Of a DNA stretch of 17,694 bases, positions 7,854 through 13,795 are shown in pieces. The translations under genes and the position numbers were made by a program. This DNA comes from an uncultured Oscillospiraceae bacterium (GTDB lineage: Bacteria > Bacillota > Clostridia > Oscillospirales > Oscillospiraceae), in assembly GCA_910588635.1 (NCBI GenBank), contig CAJUPW010000015.1, positions 1-17,694 on the forward strand. Direction: 5' to 3'. The notes under the pieces are model-generated. The model was given only the letters and a program-made list of their open reading frames with translations. It was not told the DNA's origin and did not search any database. Within the stretch, counting starts at the first letter, position 1, and each line of letters starts with the position of its first letter.

Positions 7854-9232
7854 TATCTTTTACGGAGCAGCGCCTCCCCGGCCAGGTAGATGTCCCCCGC
7901 TCCCACGGTGAGGATCAGGTCGCCGGGCCGGGCCATTTCCGCCAACCGGGCGGCGGTCTCGTCCAGGCTCCCGCAGCAAATTGCCCCCGGAATCTGTTCT
8001 GCCAGCTTTTCAGAGGACATGCCCAGGTCGTCGGTCTCCCGGGCGGCGTAGATAGGGGCCAGCACGGCCCTGTCGGCCAGCTTGAGCACCTCCGCAAACT
8101 CATCGAAGAGGGCGGCGGTGCGGGAGTAGGTATGGGGCTGGAAGGCGCAGATGATCCGCTTGTAGCCCAGGGTTCCGGCCATGGTCAGCAGCGCCCGCAG
8201 CTCGTCTGGGTGATGGGCGTAATCGTCATAGACGTCGGCTCCGTGAAAGGTCCCCTTCTTCTCAAACCGGCGGCCAGCGCCGGTAAAGGCGTTCAGGCCC
8301 TCCTCCACCGCGCTCCCCGGCACCCCCAGCACATAGGCGGCGGAGGCGGCGGCCAGGGCGTTGGACACGTTATGCTCTCCCCCCACCCGGAGGGAAGCGC
8401 GGGCGTATTTCTCCCCCATGGCTATGATATCAAAGGTGGGCAGTCCGCTCTCCCAGGAGAGATTTTCGGCATGGCAGCAGGCCATGCGGTCCGCCAGGCT
8501 GAACGTAAAGCAGGACTTTTGGAATCCCTCCATGGTTTTTCTCACATTGGCGTTGTCCCAGTTGGCCACCACATGGCCGTCCTCGGCGGGAATCAGCTCC
8601 GCAAATTTCCGGAAGGAGCGTTCAATATCCTCCAGATCCTTAAAGAAGTCCAGGTGGTCGGGCTCCACATTGAGAATTACCGCCACCGTGGGGGCGAAGG
8701 ACAGAAAGGAGTTGCAGTATTCGCAGGACTCGGCGATGATGGTGTCCCCGTGTCCCACCCGGTGGCCGCAGCCCAGAATCGGCAGAGTGCCCCCGATCAT
8801 CACCGAGGGGTCCCGGCCGGCGGCCAGAAAAATGTGGGTGCACATGGAGGTGGTGGTGGTCTTGCCGTGGGTGCCCGCCACGCACAGGGCGTTCTTGTAG
8901 CGGCGCATGATGGCCCCCCAGGCCTGGGCCCGCTCAAAGACGGGGATGCCCGCGGCAAGGGCGGCGGCGATCTCCGGGTTGTCGTCGTGGACGGCGGCGG
9001 TACGGATGACGCAGCACGCCCCCTTCACACTCTCAGGCAGGTGGCCGATGACCACCCGGATGCCCAGAGACCGGAGATGGTCCACTGTCCCACTCTCCTT
9101 CATATCCGAGCCGGTGACATCCACCCCTTTTCCCTTCAGCACCTCGGCCAGGGGAGCCATGGACACGCCGCCCACGCCCACCAGATGGACCTGGGCGCCT
9201 GGCTTGATATAGTCCTCAATGTTTCGATTCAT
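7853..9232 (-). CDS. murC: MurC, UDP-N-acetylmuramate--L-alanine ligase
   Basis: Cytoplasmic ATP-dependent ligase that adds the first amino acid, L-alanine, to UDP-MurNAc in peptidoglycan synthesis; 459 residues, normal for MurC. The N-terminal UDP-binding domain starts VHLVGVGGVSMAPLAEVL (15-32). The central ATP-binding loop is GTHGKTTTT (120-128). LNVEPDHLDFF (187-197) and GEHNVSNALAA (285-295) are conserved Mur-ligase blocks. DYAHHP (337-342) is diagnostic of the MurC C-terminal domain. ATG 9232 is preferred over the upstream in-frame 9274 because AGAGGTG lies 7 bases before it and the protein then starts in the usual place. It lies 63 bases downstream of rsmI on the same strand and probably shares its transcript. 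No convincing promoter is seen in the gap; GGATAAAAT is present without a -35. Confidence 0.97.
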   Translation of the reverse strand: MNRNIEDYIKPGAQVHLVGVGGVSMAPLAEVLKGKGVDVTGSDMKESGTVDHLRSLGIRVVIGHLPESVKGACCVIRTAAVHDDNPEIAAALAAGIPVFERAQAWGAIMRRYKNALCVAGTHGKTTTTSMCTHIFLAAGRDPSVMIGGTLPILGCGHRVGHGDTIIAESCEYCNSFLSFAPTVAVILNVEPDHLDFFKDLEDIERSFRKFAELIPAEDGHVVANWDNANVRKTMEGFQKSCFTFSLADRMACCHAENLSWESGLPTFDIIAMGEKYARASLRVGGEHNVSNALAAASAAYVLGVPGSAVEEGLNAFTGAGRRFEKKGTFHGADVYDDYAHHPDELRALLTMAGTLGYKRIICAFQPHTYSRTAALFDEFAEVLKLADRAVLAPIYAARETDDLGMSSEKLAEQIPGAICCGSLDETAARLAEMARPGDLILTVGAGDIYLAGEALLRKR

Positions 9233-9295
9233 GGAACAGCACCTCTTTATATGGTTTCTCTCTATTTTATCCACTTTTTGGAGGATGGGTGCATT

Positions 9296-10132
9296 TTATT
9301 TCCCAACCGCCAGGTCGTAAAGCTGGTTCCGGGACAGCCCCAGCTCCCTGGCCGCCTGGCGCACCGCGTCCCGGAGGGACAGGCCCTCTCCCCGCAGCTT
9401 GTCCACCAAAACCAGACCGTCCTCCAGGCTGGCCTCTTCCTCCCGGACCGGCTCCGCCCCCCGGACCACCAGCACGAACTCCCCCTTGGGGTCGTTCTCC
9501 CGAAAGTAAGCGGCCGCCTGTCCCAGGGTAGTGCGCCGGACCTCCTCGTGGAGCTTGGTCAGCTCCCGGCACAGGGTGAGGGGCCGGTCGGGCCCGAAGG
9601 TTGCCGACAGGTCCTCCAGAGTGGCCGCCAGCTTGTGAGGGGCCTCGTAGAACACCATGGTCCGCTCCTCCCCCCGGAGGGCGTCCAGATGGGCGCGGCG
9701 GTTCTTCTTGTTCATAGCCAGAAAGCCCTCAAAGGTGAACCGACCGGTGGGCTGTCCGGAGACGGCCAGGGCGGTAACCAGAGCGCAGGGCCCCGGGATG
9801 GCGCACACGGGGACGCCAAGCTCCGCGCACCGGGCCACCAGCTCCTCCCCCGGGTCGGAGATGGCGGGGGTCCCGGCGTCGGTGACCAGGGCGCAGCTCT
9901 CCCCGGCCAGCAGACGGTCGATGACGGCCTGTCCCCCGCTGTCCGTGTTGTGGCGGTGGTAGGTGAGCATGGGCCTCCTGATCCCCAGGTGGTTGAGCAG
10001 CTTCACCGTCACCCGGGTGTCCTCAGCGGCGATAAAGTCCGCCTGTTCCAGCGTCTCCGCCATCCGCCGGGAGATATCCCCCAGATTGCCGATGGGGGTG
10101 GGGACCAGATACAGCGTACCCGCCAAATCCAT
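9296..10132 (-). CDS. rsmI: RsmI, 16S rRNA (cytidine-1402 2'-O)-methyltransferase
   Basis: Methylates the ribose 2'-O of C1402 in the ribosomal P site, using S-adenosylmethionine; 278 residues, the usual size. It has the tetrapyrrole-methylase fold signatures LVPTPIGNLGD (9-19), AAEDTR (35-40), VTDAGTPAISDPG (83-95) and AIPGPCALVTAL (111-122), then FEGFL (134-138) and FYEAPHK (161-167). A short helical tail (about 240-278) ends in LSRNQLYDLAVGK, typical of the family. ATG 10132 is chosen because AAAGG lies 5 bases upstream; the alternative TTG at 10147 lacks this support. In B. subtilis the relative yabC (rsmI) lies close to yabB (trmN6). Here the two are neighbours but divergent. Confidence 0.96.
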   Translation of the reverse strand: MDLAGTLYLVPTPIGNLGDISRRMAETLEQADFIAAEDTRVTVKLLNHLGIRRPMLTYHRHNTDSGGQAVIDRLLAGESCALVTDAGTPAISDPGEELVARCAELGVPVCAIPGPCALVTALAVSGQPTGRFTFEGFLAMNKKNRRAHLDALRGEERTMVFYEAPHKLAATLEDLSATFGPDRPLTLCRELTKLHEEVRRTTLGQAAAYFRENDPKGEFVLVVRGAEPVREEEASLEDGLVLVDKLRGEGLSLRDAVRQAARELGLSRNQLYDLAVGK

Positions 10133-10161
10133 CGCCGCCTTTCTCAAAAATTTCTCAAAAT

Positions 10162-10170
10162 ATTATAGCA
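10162..10170 (-). promoter_or_regulatory. Extended -10 promoter for rsmI-murC
   Basis: The minus strand reads TGCTATAAT, a perfect extended -10 (hexamer 10167-10162, TGC at 10170-10168), about 30 bases before the rsmI start. No good -35 is seen at 16-18 bases; the best is a 3-of-6 match. This is tolerable because extended -10 promoters depend less on the -35. Confidence 0.6.
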
Positions 10171-10174
10171 CAGA

Positions 10175-10204
10175 TTGGTAAACTGTGGTATCTTTTTCTT
10201 ATAT
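10175..10204 (+). promoter_or_regulatory. Possible promoter for trmN6
   Basis: TTGGTA (10175-10180) and TTATAT (10199-10204), 18 bases apart, lie just ahead of the trmN6 ribosome site. The match is moderate. The site abuts the divergent rsmI promoter, so the two would compete for polymerase. Confidence 0.35.
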
Positions 10205-10228
10205 TTTATTTTTCGGGGGACCTGCGCC

Positions 10229-10852
10229 ATGAAAAAAACGGAACAGCTCGGCCCGTACACCCTGTCCTGGGACAGCGGGGTCTTTCCCCTGGGGGGCGAC
10301 GCCCTGGCGCTGGCGGCGTTCTCCACCGTCAGGCCCGGCTGGCGGGTGTGCGACCTGGGAACGGGCAGCGGAGCGCTCCTTCTGCTGCTGGCCGGCCGGG
10401 AATCGGGCCTGTCCCTCACCGGGGTGGAGATCGACTCTCTGTCCGCCCGGACTGCCCGGGAAAATCTGACTGCCAACCGGCTCTCCGGCGAGATCATCGC
10501 CGGAGACCTGCGCACCGCCTCCCTTCCCGCCGGGGGATTTGATCTGGTGGTGTCCAACCCGCCCTACTTCCCCGTGGGCGGCGGGAAGAGCGGCGGCCCG
10601 GCCCGGAGCGAGGAGTGCTGCTGCCTGGAGGAGCTGTGCGCCGCCGCCGGGCGGCTGGCCAAAAACGGGGGCCGTTTCGCCCTGTGCCACCGCCCGGAGC
10701 GGCTGGCCGACGTAATCTGCGCCCTCCGTGCCAACCGTCTGGAGCCCAAGCGGATGAAGCTGCTCTCCCACTCCCCGGAGCATCCCCCCTCCCTTCTGCT
10801 GCTGGAGGCGGTGAAGCAAGGCAGGCCCGGCCTGCGGGTGGAGACCGGCTGA
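10229..10852 (+). CDS. trmN6: TrmN6-like tRNA1(Val) (adenine-37 N6)-methyltransferase, apparently short at the C-terminus
   Basis: Class I SAM-dependent methyltransferase of the YfiC/YabB type, expected to methylate A37 of a tRNA(Val). It shows the SAM-binding loop DLGTGSG (42-48), the acidic ribose-binding residue in VEIDSLSA (66-73), the N6-adenine catalytic motif NPPY (110-113) and ARSE (125-128), a family hallmark. ATG 10229 follows GGGGGA at 10215-10220; an upstream TTG reading is not supported. At 207 residues it is about 35-40 shorter than E. coli YfiC or B. subtilis YabB. The reading stops at GLRVETG, just where relatives continue with a conserved tail (usually a PLxxYD-like segment). 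The catalytic core is complete, so activity is plausible. A MITE-like repeat starts 17 bases after the stop. The methylated position is inferred from the family. Confidence 0.85.
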   Translation: MKKTEQLGPYTLSWDSGVFPLGGDALALAAFSTVRPGWRVCDLGTGSGALLLLLAGRESGLSLTGVEIDSLSARTARENLTANRLSGEIIAGDLRTASLPAGGFDLVVSNPPYFPVGGGKSGGPARSEECCCLEELCAAAGRLAKNGGRFALCHRPERLADVICALRANRLEPKRMKLLSHSPEHPPSLLLLEAVKQGRPGLRVETG

Positions 10853-10868
10853 GAGTCCGTACCCACCC

Positions 10869-10959
10869 CTTAGAATCTGTATTCACAACCTCAAACGACC
10901 GTCTGGCTGGGAAAGACATCGCCCATCTGGTATTTTCGGTTATGAATACAGGTTCTTAG
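10869..10959. repeat. MITE-like element with about 18-22 bp terminal inverted repeats
   Basis: Two 22-base arms (10869-10890 and 10938-10959) are complementary at 19 of 22 positions, around a 47-base centre with no gene. The core terminal repeat is GAAYCTGTATTCAYAACC. TTA directly flanks both ends (10870-10872 and 10956-10958), as a 3-base target duplication would. Size, terminal repeats and lack of coding capacity fit a non-autonomous transposable element, possibly mobilised by an IS5-type transposase. The family is a guess because no transposase lies nearby. Confidence 0.55.
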
Positions 10960-10964
10960 ATGCC

Positions 10965-10994
10965 AATTCCCCCGCCCAAATGGGCGGGGGAATT
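10965..10994. terminator. GC-rich hairpin between trmN6 and fruK, probable bidirectional terminator
   Basis: A perfect 13-bp stem (AATTCCCCCGCCC, 10965-10977, and its complement 10982-10994) encloses an AAAT loop, 11 bases past the fruK stop. On the plus strand it is followed by TTTAAAATT, a weak T-rich tail; on the minus strand there is no T-run beyond the TT of the arm. It closely resembles the hairpin at 13747-13775. Confidence 0.65.
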
Positions 10995-11005
10995 TAAAAT
11001 TCATA

Positions 11006-11908
11006 TCATAAGGCGGCGAGCAGCGCCTGGACCGCGTTGGCCTCGGCCAGCCCGTCGGAGAAAGCGGTGGCGGAGCCGGCGGCGGCCCCCATGCGGTGGG
11101 CGGCGGCATAGTCGTGCTCCTTCAGCCAGCCGGCCAGGAAGCCGGCTACCATGGAGTCTCCCGCTCCCACCGAGTTGCGCACCGTTCCTTTGGGAACGCC
11201 CAGCCGGTGGGTCTCGCCCGTCTCGTCCACCAGCAGAGACCCGGCCCCCGCCATGGAAACCAGCACATTCCGGGCCCCCTTGGCCTGGAGCTGCCGGGCA
11301 CAGTCCTCAATCTCGACGTCGGTCGTGAGGGTCTTTCCAAAGATTTCCCCCAGTTCCCGGTCGTTGGGCTTGATGAGGAAGGGGCGGTAGGGCAGCACCG
11401 CGCACAGCAGGTCCCGTGTGGCGTCCACCGCAGTGAGGACGCCCCGCCCGTCCAGCCGCCGCAGGATGCGCTGGTAGATGTCGTCGGGGAGGGATCTGGG
11501 GATGGATCCTGCCAGAACCAGCACGTCCCCCTCCTTGAGCTGGTCCAGCTTGGCGAAGAGCCGGTCCAGGGCGGCGGCGGAGATATCGGGCCCCTGGCCG
11601 TTGATCTCGGTCTCCTGGTCCGCCTTGATCTTCACGTTGATCCGGGTCAGCCCCCGCTCCAGCCAGATGAAATCGGTGTTGATTCCGATTTCTCTAAGTC
11701 CCTGTTCCAGGCCCTTGCCGGTAAAGCCGGCCAGAAAGCCCAGGGCCACATTGTCCACCCCAAGATTGCGCAGGACGGTGGACACGTTGATGCCCTTGCC
11801 GCCGAACTGGACCTCGTCGCTGTATGTGCGGTTGGTCTCGCCGGGCTGAAAATCCTCCACCCGGACCACATAGTCCAGCGCCGGGTTGAAGGTAACGGTA
11901 TAAACCAT
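11006..11908 (-). CDS. fruK: FruK, 1-phosphofructokinase (PfkB family)
   Basis: Phosphorylates fructose-1-phosphate to fructose-1,6-bisphosphate with ATP, sending PTS-imported fructose into glycolysis; 300 residues, standard for FruK. It starts MVYTVTFNPALDYVV, as FruK/LacC proteins do. It carries the substrate-binding Gly-Gly in FGGKGINVS (35-43), the PfkB signature 1 region, and signature 2 NSVGAGDSM (245-253) with the catalytic base Asp251. AAGGAGG (11922-11916) lies 7 bases before ATG 11908 and is embedded in the last codons of the upstream regulator, whose stop is only 2 bases away, so translation is coupled. An extra N-terminal reading from 12277 lies inside that regulator and is not real. 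Tagatose-6-phosphate kinase is the main alternative, but the neighbouring fructose PTS argues for FruK. Confidence 0.93.
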   Translation of the reverse strand: MVYTVTFNPALDYVVRVEDFQPGETNRTYSDEVQFGGKGINVSTVLRNLGVDNVALGFLAGFTGKGLEQGLREIGINTDFIWLERGLTRINVKIKADQETEINGQGPDISAAALDRLFAKLDQLKEGDVLVLAGSIPRSLPDDIYQRILRRLDGRGVLTAVDATRDLLCAVLPYRPFLIKPNDRELGEIFGKTLTTDVEIEDCARQLQAKGARNVLVSMAGAGSLLVDETGETHRLGVPKGTVRNSVGAGDSMVAGFLAGWLKEHDYAAAHRMGAAAGSATAFSDGLAEANAVQALLAAL

Positions 11909-11910
11909 AG

Positions 11911-12660
11911 TTAAACCTCCTTGACCACTGTGTGGTCCAGATATCGTGTATCCCGCAGCCGGTCGGTGACGATGGCCGCCCCCTCCAGGGGGAGGGTCAC
12001 CGCCGCTGTCACAATGTCGAATTTGCTGGAATCGGCCAGCACCCAGGTCTGCTGGGAACGGGCGGCGGCCAGCGCCTTGACCATGGCCTCCTCTGGGTCG
12101 GGGGTGGTGAAGCCCTGGCCCAGGGAGATGCCGTTGGTCCCCAAAAACACTTTGGTGAAGTTGTATTTTTTCAGCCCCTCCATGGCCTCCCCGCCGATGA
12201 TGGCCAGGGTGCCCGGCTTGAGCACGCCGCCCAGCACATAGGTGCGCAGACCCAGCCGGGGCAGGCGCTGGAGGCACTCGATGCTGTTGGTGACAAAGGT
12301 GGCCCGGGGGGCGCGGATGTAGTCGGCCATGTGCATCACGGTGGAGCCGGCGTCCAGAAAGACCACGTCGTCGTTCTGGATGAGTCCGGCGGCGTACTGG
12401 GCGATGCGCTTTTTCTCCGGAGTGTGGAGCTGGCGCTTCACCTCCATGGTGGGTTCCTCGCTGAAGAAGGTCTCCTTCACCGGCAAGGCTCCGCCGTGGA
12501 CCTTGTTCAGCTTGCCCCGCTGGGCCAGCTCGGTCAGGTCCCGGCGGACGGTGGCCTCCGACACGCCGATCACCCTGCTCAGATAGGCCACGCTCACCGA
12601 CTCCTGATGGGACAGCTCCTCCAGAATCCGGTCCATCCGCTGCTCCGCCAATAACGCCAT
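11911..12660 (-). CDS. fruR: DeoR-family sugar-responsive transcriptional regulator (FruR-type by context)
   Basis: A 249-residue DeoR/GlpR-type regulator. The N-terminal winged helix-turn-helix (about 5-58) contains VSEATVRRDLTELAQRGKLNKVHGGAL, the DeoR signature. The C-terminal sugar-phosphate sensor domain of the ribose-isomerase fold carries FLDAGSTV (101-108), TNSIECL (124-130), LGTNGI (173-178) and LADSSKF (208-214). The likely inducer is fructose-1-phosphate or a related phosphosugar, inferred from the neighbours. ATG 12660 follows AAGGGAAG, 7 bases away. It is transcribed directly ahead of fruK and ends 2 bases before it. Its own promoter carries an inverted repeat centred on the -10 box, which suggests autoregulation. 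Naming it fruR rests on context only. Confidence 0.9.
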   Translation of the reverse strand: MALLAEQRMDRILEELSHQESVSVAYLSRVIGVSEATVRRDLTELAQRGKLNKVHGGALPVKETFFSEEPTMEVKRQLHTPEKKRIAQYAAGLIQNDDVVFLDAGSTVMHMADYIRAPRATFVTNSIECLQRLPRLGLRTYVLGGVLKPGTLAIIGGEAMEGLKKYNFTKVFLGTNGISLGQGFTTPDPEEAMVKALAAARSQQTWVLADSSKFDIVTAAVTLPLEGAAIVTDRLRDTRYLDHTVVKEV

Positions 12661-12680
12661 ACGGTCGCTTCCCTTCTAAT

Positions 12681-12714
12681 TTGATCGTTCACGCTATTTT
12701 ATCATCAGGATCAA
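12681..12714. promoter_or_regulatory. Candidate operator flanking the fruR -10 box
   Basis: TTGATC (12681-12686) and GATCAA (12709-12714) form an inverted repeat centred at 12697-12698, inside the -10 box; the symmetry extends to 7 of 9 bases per arm. A repressor bound here would occlude the promoter. The local DeoR protein is the obvious candidate, but this is not shown. Confidence 0.5.
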
Positions 12715-12724
12715 GCGAAAGCAA
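12696..12724 (-). promoter_or_regulatory. Promoter of the fruR-fruK operon
   Basis: On the minus strand, -35 TTGCTT (12724-12719), a 17-base spacer and -10 TAAAAT (12701-12696) with TGA before it (extended -10). It begins 11 bases after the oxidoreductase stop and leaves a leader of roughly 30 bases with the fruR ribosome site. Confidence 0.7.
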
Positions 12725-12734
12725 CCACCTTCTG

Positions 12735-13715
12735 TCACATTTCTTCCGGATAGATCACGCCCCACTCGCGGCGCAGCCGGGTCATTAGGGCCATCACGTC
12801 CGTGGTGCAGGACAGGAGCATATCGCCTCCGGTGCGGATGGCCTGCTCCATGTCCTCCAGCTCGTAGCGCAAGGCGTCGGCGGTCCGGCCGGCCCGGACA
12901 GTCTCCCGCCCGCCGGTCTCGGCGTCCACAATGACCGCTTCGTCCGCCCGTGGGTACTCCATGATCTCAATGTATCCCTTCTCGCAGGAGATCACCGCCC
13001 GCTTGGGCTGCTTGGAGCGGAGGGACAGCGCCGCGGTGACCAGCTGGCCCTCCCGGTTGGTCATGGCGACGGCGGCGCTCTCGTCCACCCCGGTGGGGGC
13101 CTTGCGGACAAAGGAGCTCACCTGGTCCGGGTTGGAGTCCAGAAACAGCCGGGCCAGAGAGAGGGCGTACACCCCGATGTCCAGCATGGCCCCTCCCGCC
13201 AGCTTGGGATTGAAGAAGCGGTTGTTCATGTCGTAGACCTTGCAGCTGCCAAAGTTGAGCTGAATCAGGTTGACCTTGCCCAGCGCGCCGGAGGCCACCC
13301 GTTTCCGCAGCTCCCGATAGAGGGGCATGTGGTAGATGGTCATGGCCTCGGCCAGCACCACGCCGTTCTCCCTGGCCAGGGACACAGCCCGGTCCAGCTC
13401 CCCGCTGTTGAGGGTGATAGACTTCTCGCACAGCACATGCTTGCCCTGGGACAGGGCTTTTTCCAAAAAGGCCATGTGGGTGTTGTGGGGGGTGGTGATA
13501 TAGATGACGTCGATCTCCGGGTCGGTGAACATCTCGTTATAGTCGGCGTAGACCTTGGGCACGCCGTACTTCCCGGCAAAGGCGACGGCCTTTTCATAGG
13601 TGCGGTTGCCCACGGCGTCCAGAGCGCGGCCCATGGATTGGAGGGCCTGGGCCATCTGATTGGCGATCACGCCCGTGCCCAGCACGGCCCAGCGCAGCTG
13701 ATTGTTCTCACTCAT
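12735..13715 (-). CDS. Gfo/Idh/MocA-family NAD(P)-dependent oxidoreductase, substrate unknown
   Basis: A 326-residue sugar-type dehydrogenase. The N-terminal Rossmann fold starts with WAVLGTGVIANQM (9-21). ITTPHNTH (73-80) and CEKSITLN (96-103) hold the conserved Glu-Lys of the EKP motif, with Ser in place of Pro. The C-terminal domain has AGGAMLDIGVYAL (173-185), whose Asp-Ile-Gly-x-Tyr segment is a family hallmark. The overall pattern fits the branch related to trans-dihydrodiol and glucose-fructose type oxidoreductases, but the substrate cannot be read from sequence. ATG 13715 follows GGCAGG; the TTG at 13736 is not supported. It sits between fruA and fruR with no visible promoter of its own, so it probably depends on readthrough from fruA past a hairpin. 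A role in sugar or sugar-phosphate metabolism is inferred from that position. Confidence 0.88.
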   Translation of the reverse strand: MSENNQLRWAVLGTGVIANQMAQALQSMGRALDAVGNRTYEKAVAFAGKYGVPKVYADYNEMFTDPEIDVIYITTPHNTHMAFLEKALSQGKHVLCEKSITLNSGELDRAVSLARENGVVLAEAMTIYHMPLYRELRKRVASGALGKVNLIQLNFGSCKVYDMNNRFFNPKLAGGAMLDIGVYALSLARLFLDSNPDQVSSFVRKAPTGVDESAAVAMTNREGQLVTAALSLRSKQPKRAVISCEKGYIEIMEYPRADEAVIVDAETGGRETVRAGRTADALRYELEDMEQAIRTGGDMLLSCTTDVMALMTRLRREWGVIYPEEM

Positions 13716-13746
13716 ATTAAAAACCTGCCTTTCCAAAACTTTTTCC

Positions 13747-13775
13747 TGTTTCCCCGCCCTCCGGGCGGGGAAACA
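13747..13775. terminator. GC-rich hairpin between fruA and the oxidoreductase gene
   Basis: A perfect 13-bp stem (TGTTTCCCCGCCC, 13747-13759, and its complement 13763-13775) has a TCC loop, 20 bases after the fruA stop. On the minus strand the stem is followed by AGGAAAAAG, without a T-run, so termination may be partial. It could instead stabilise the 3' end of fruA mRNA and let some polymerase read on. Confidence 0.6.
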
Positions 13776-13795
13776 GTACCACAGTACCTATAATA

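Noticed and set aside
7832..10168. A 778-codon open frame on the plus strand opposite murC and rsmI
   Set aside because: It is antisense to two clear genes, has Gly/His/Gln-rich composition with no recognisable domain, and reflects codon bias in GC-rich DNA.
11909..12277. N-terminal extension of FruK from 12277
   Set aside because: It lies wholly inside the DeoR gene; an ideal ribosome site precedes ATG 11908.
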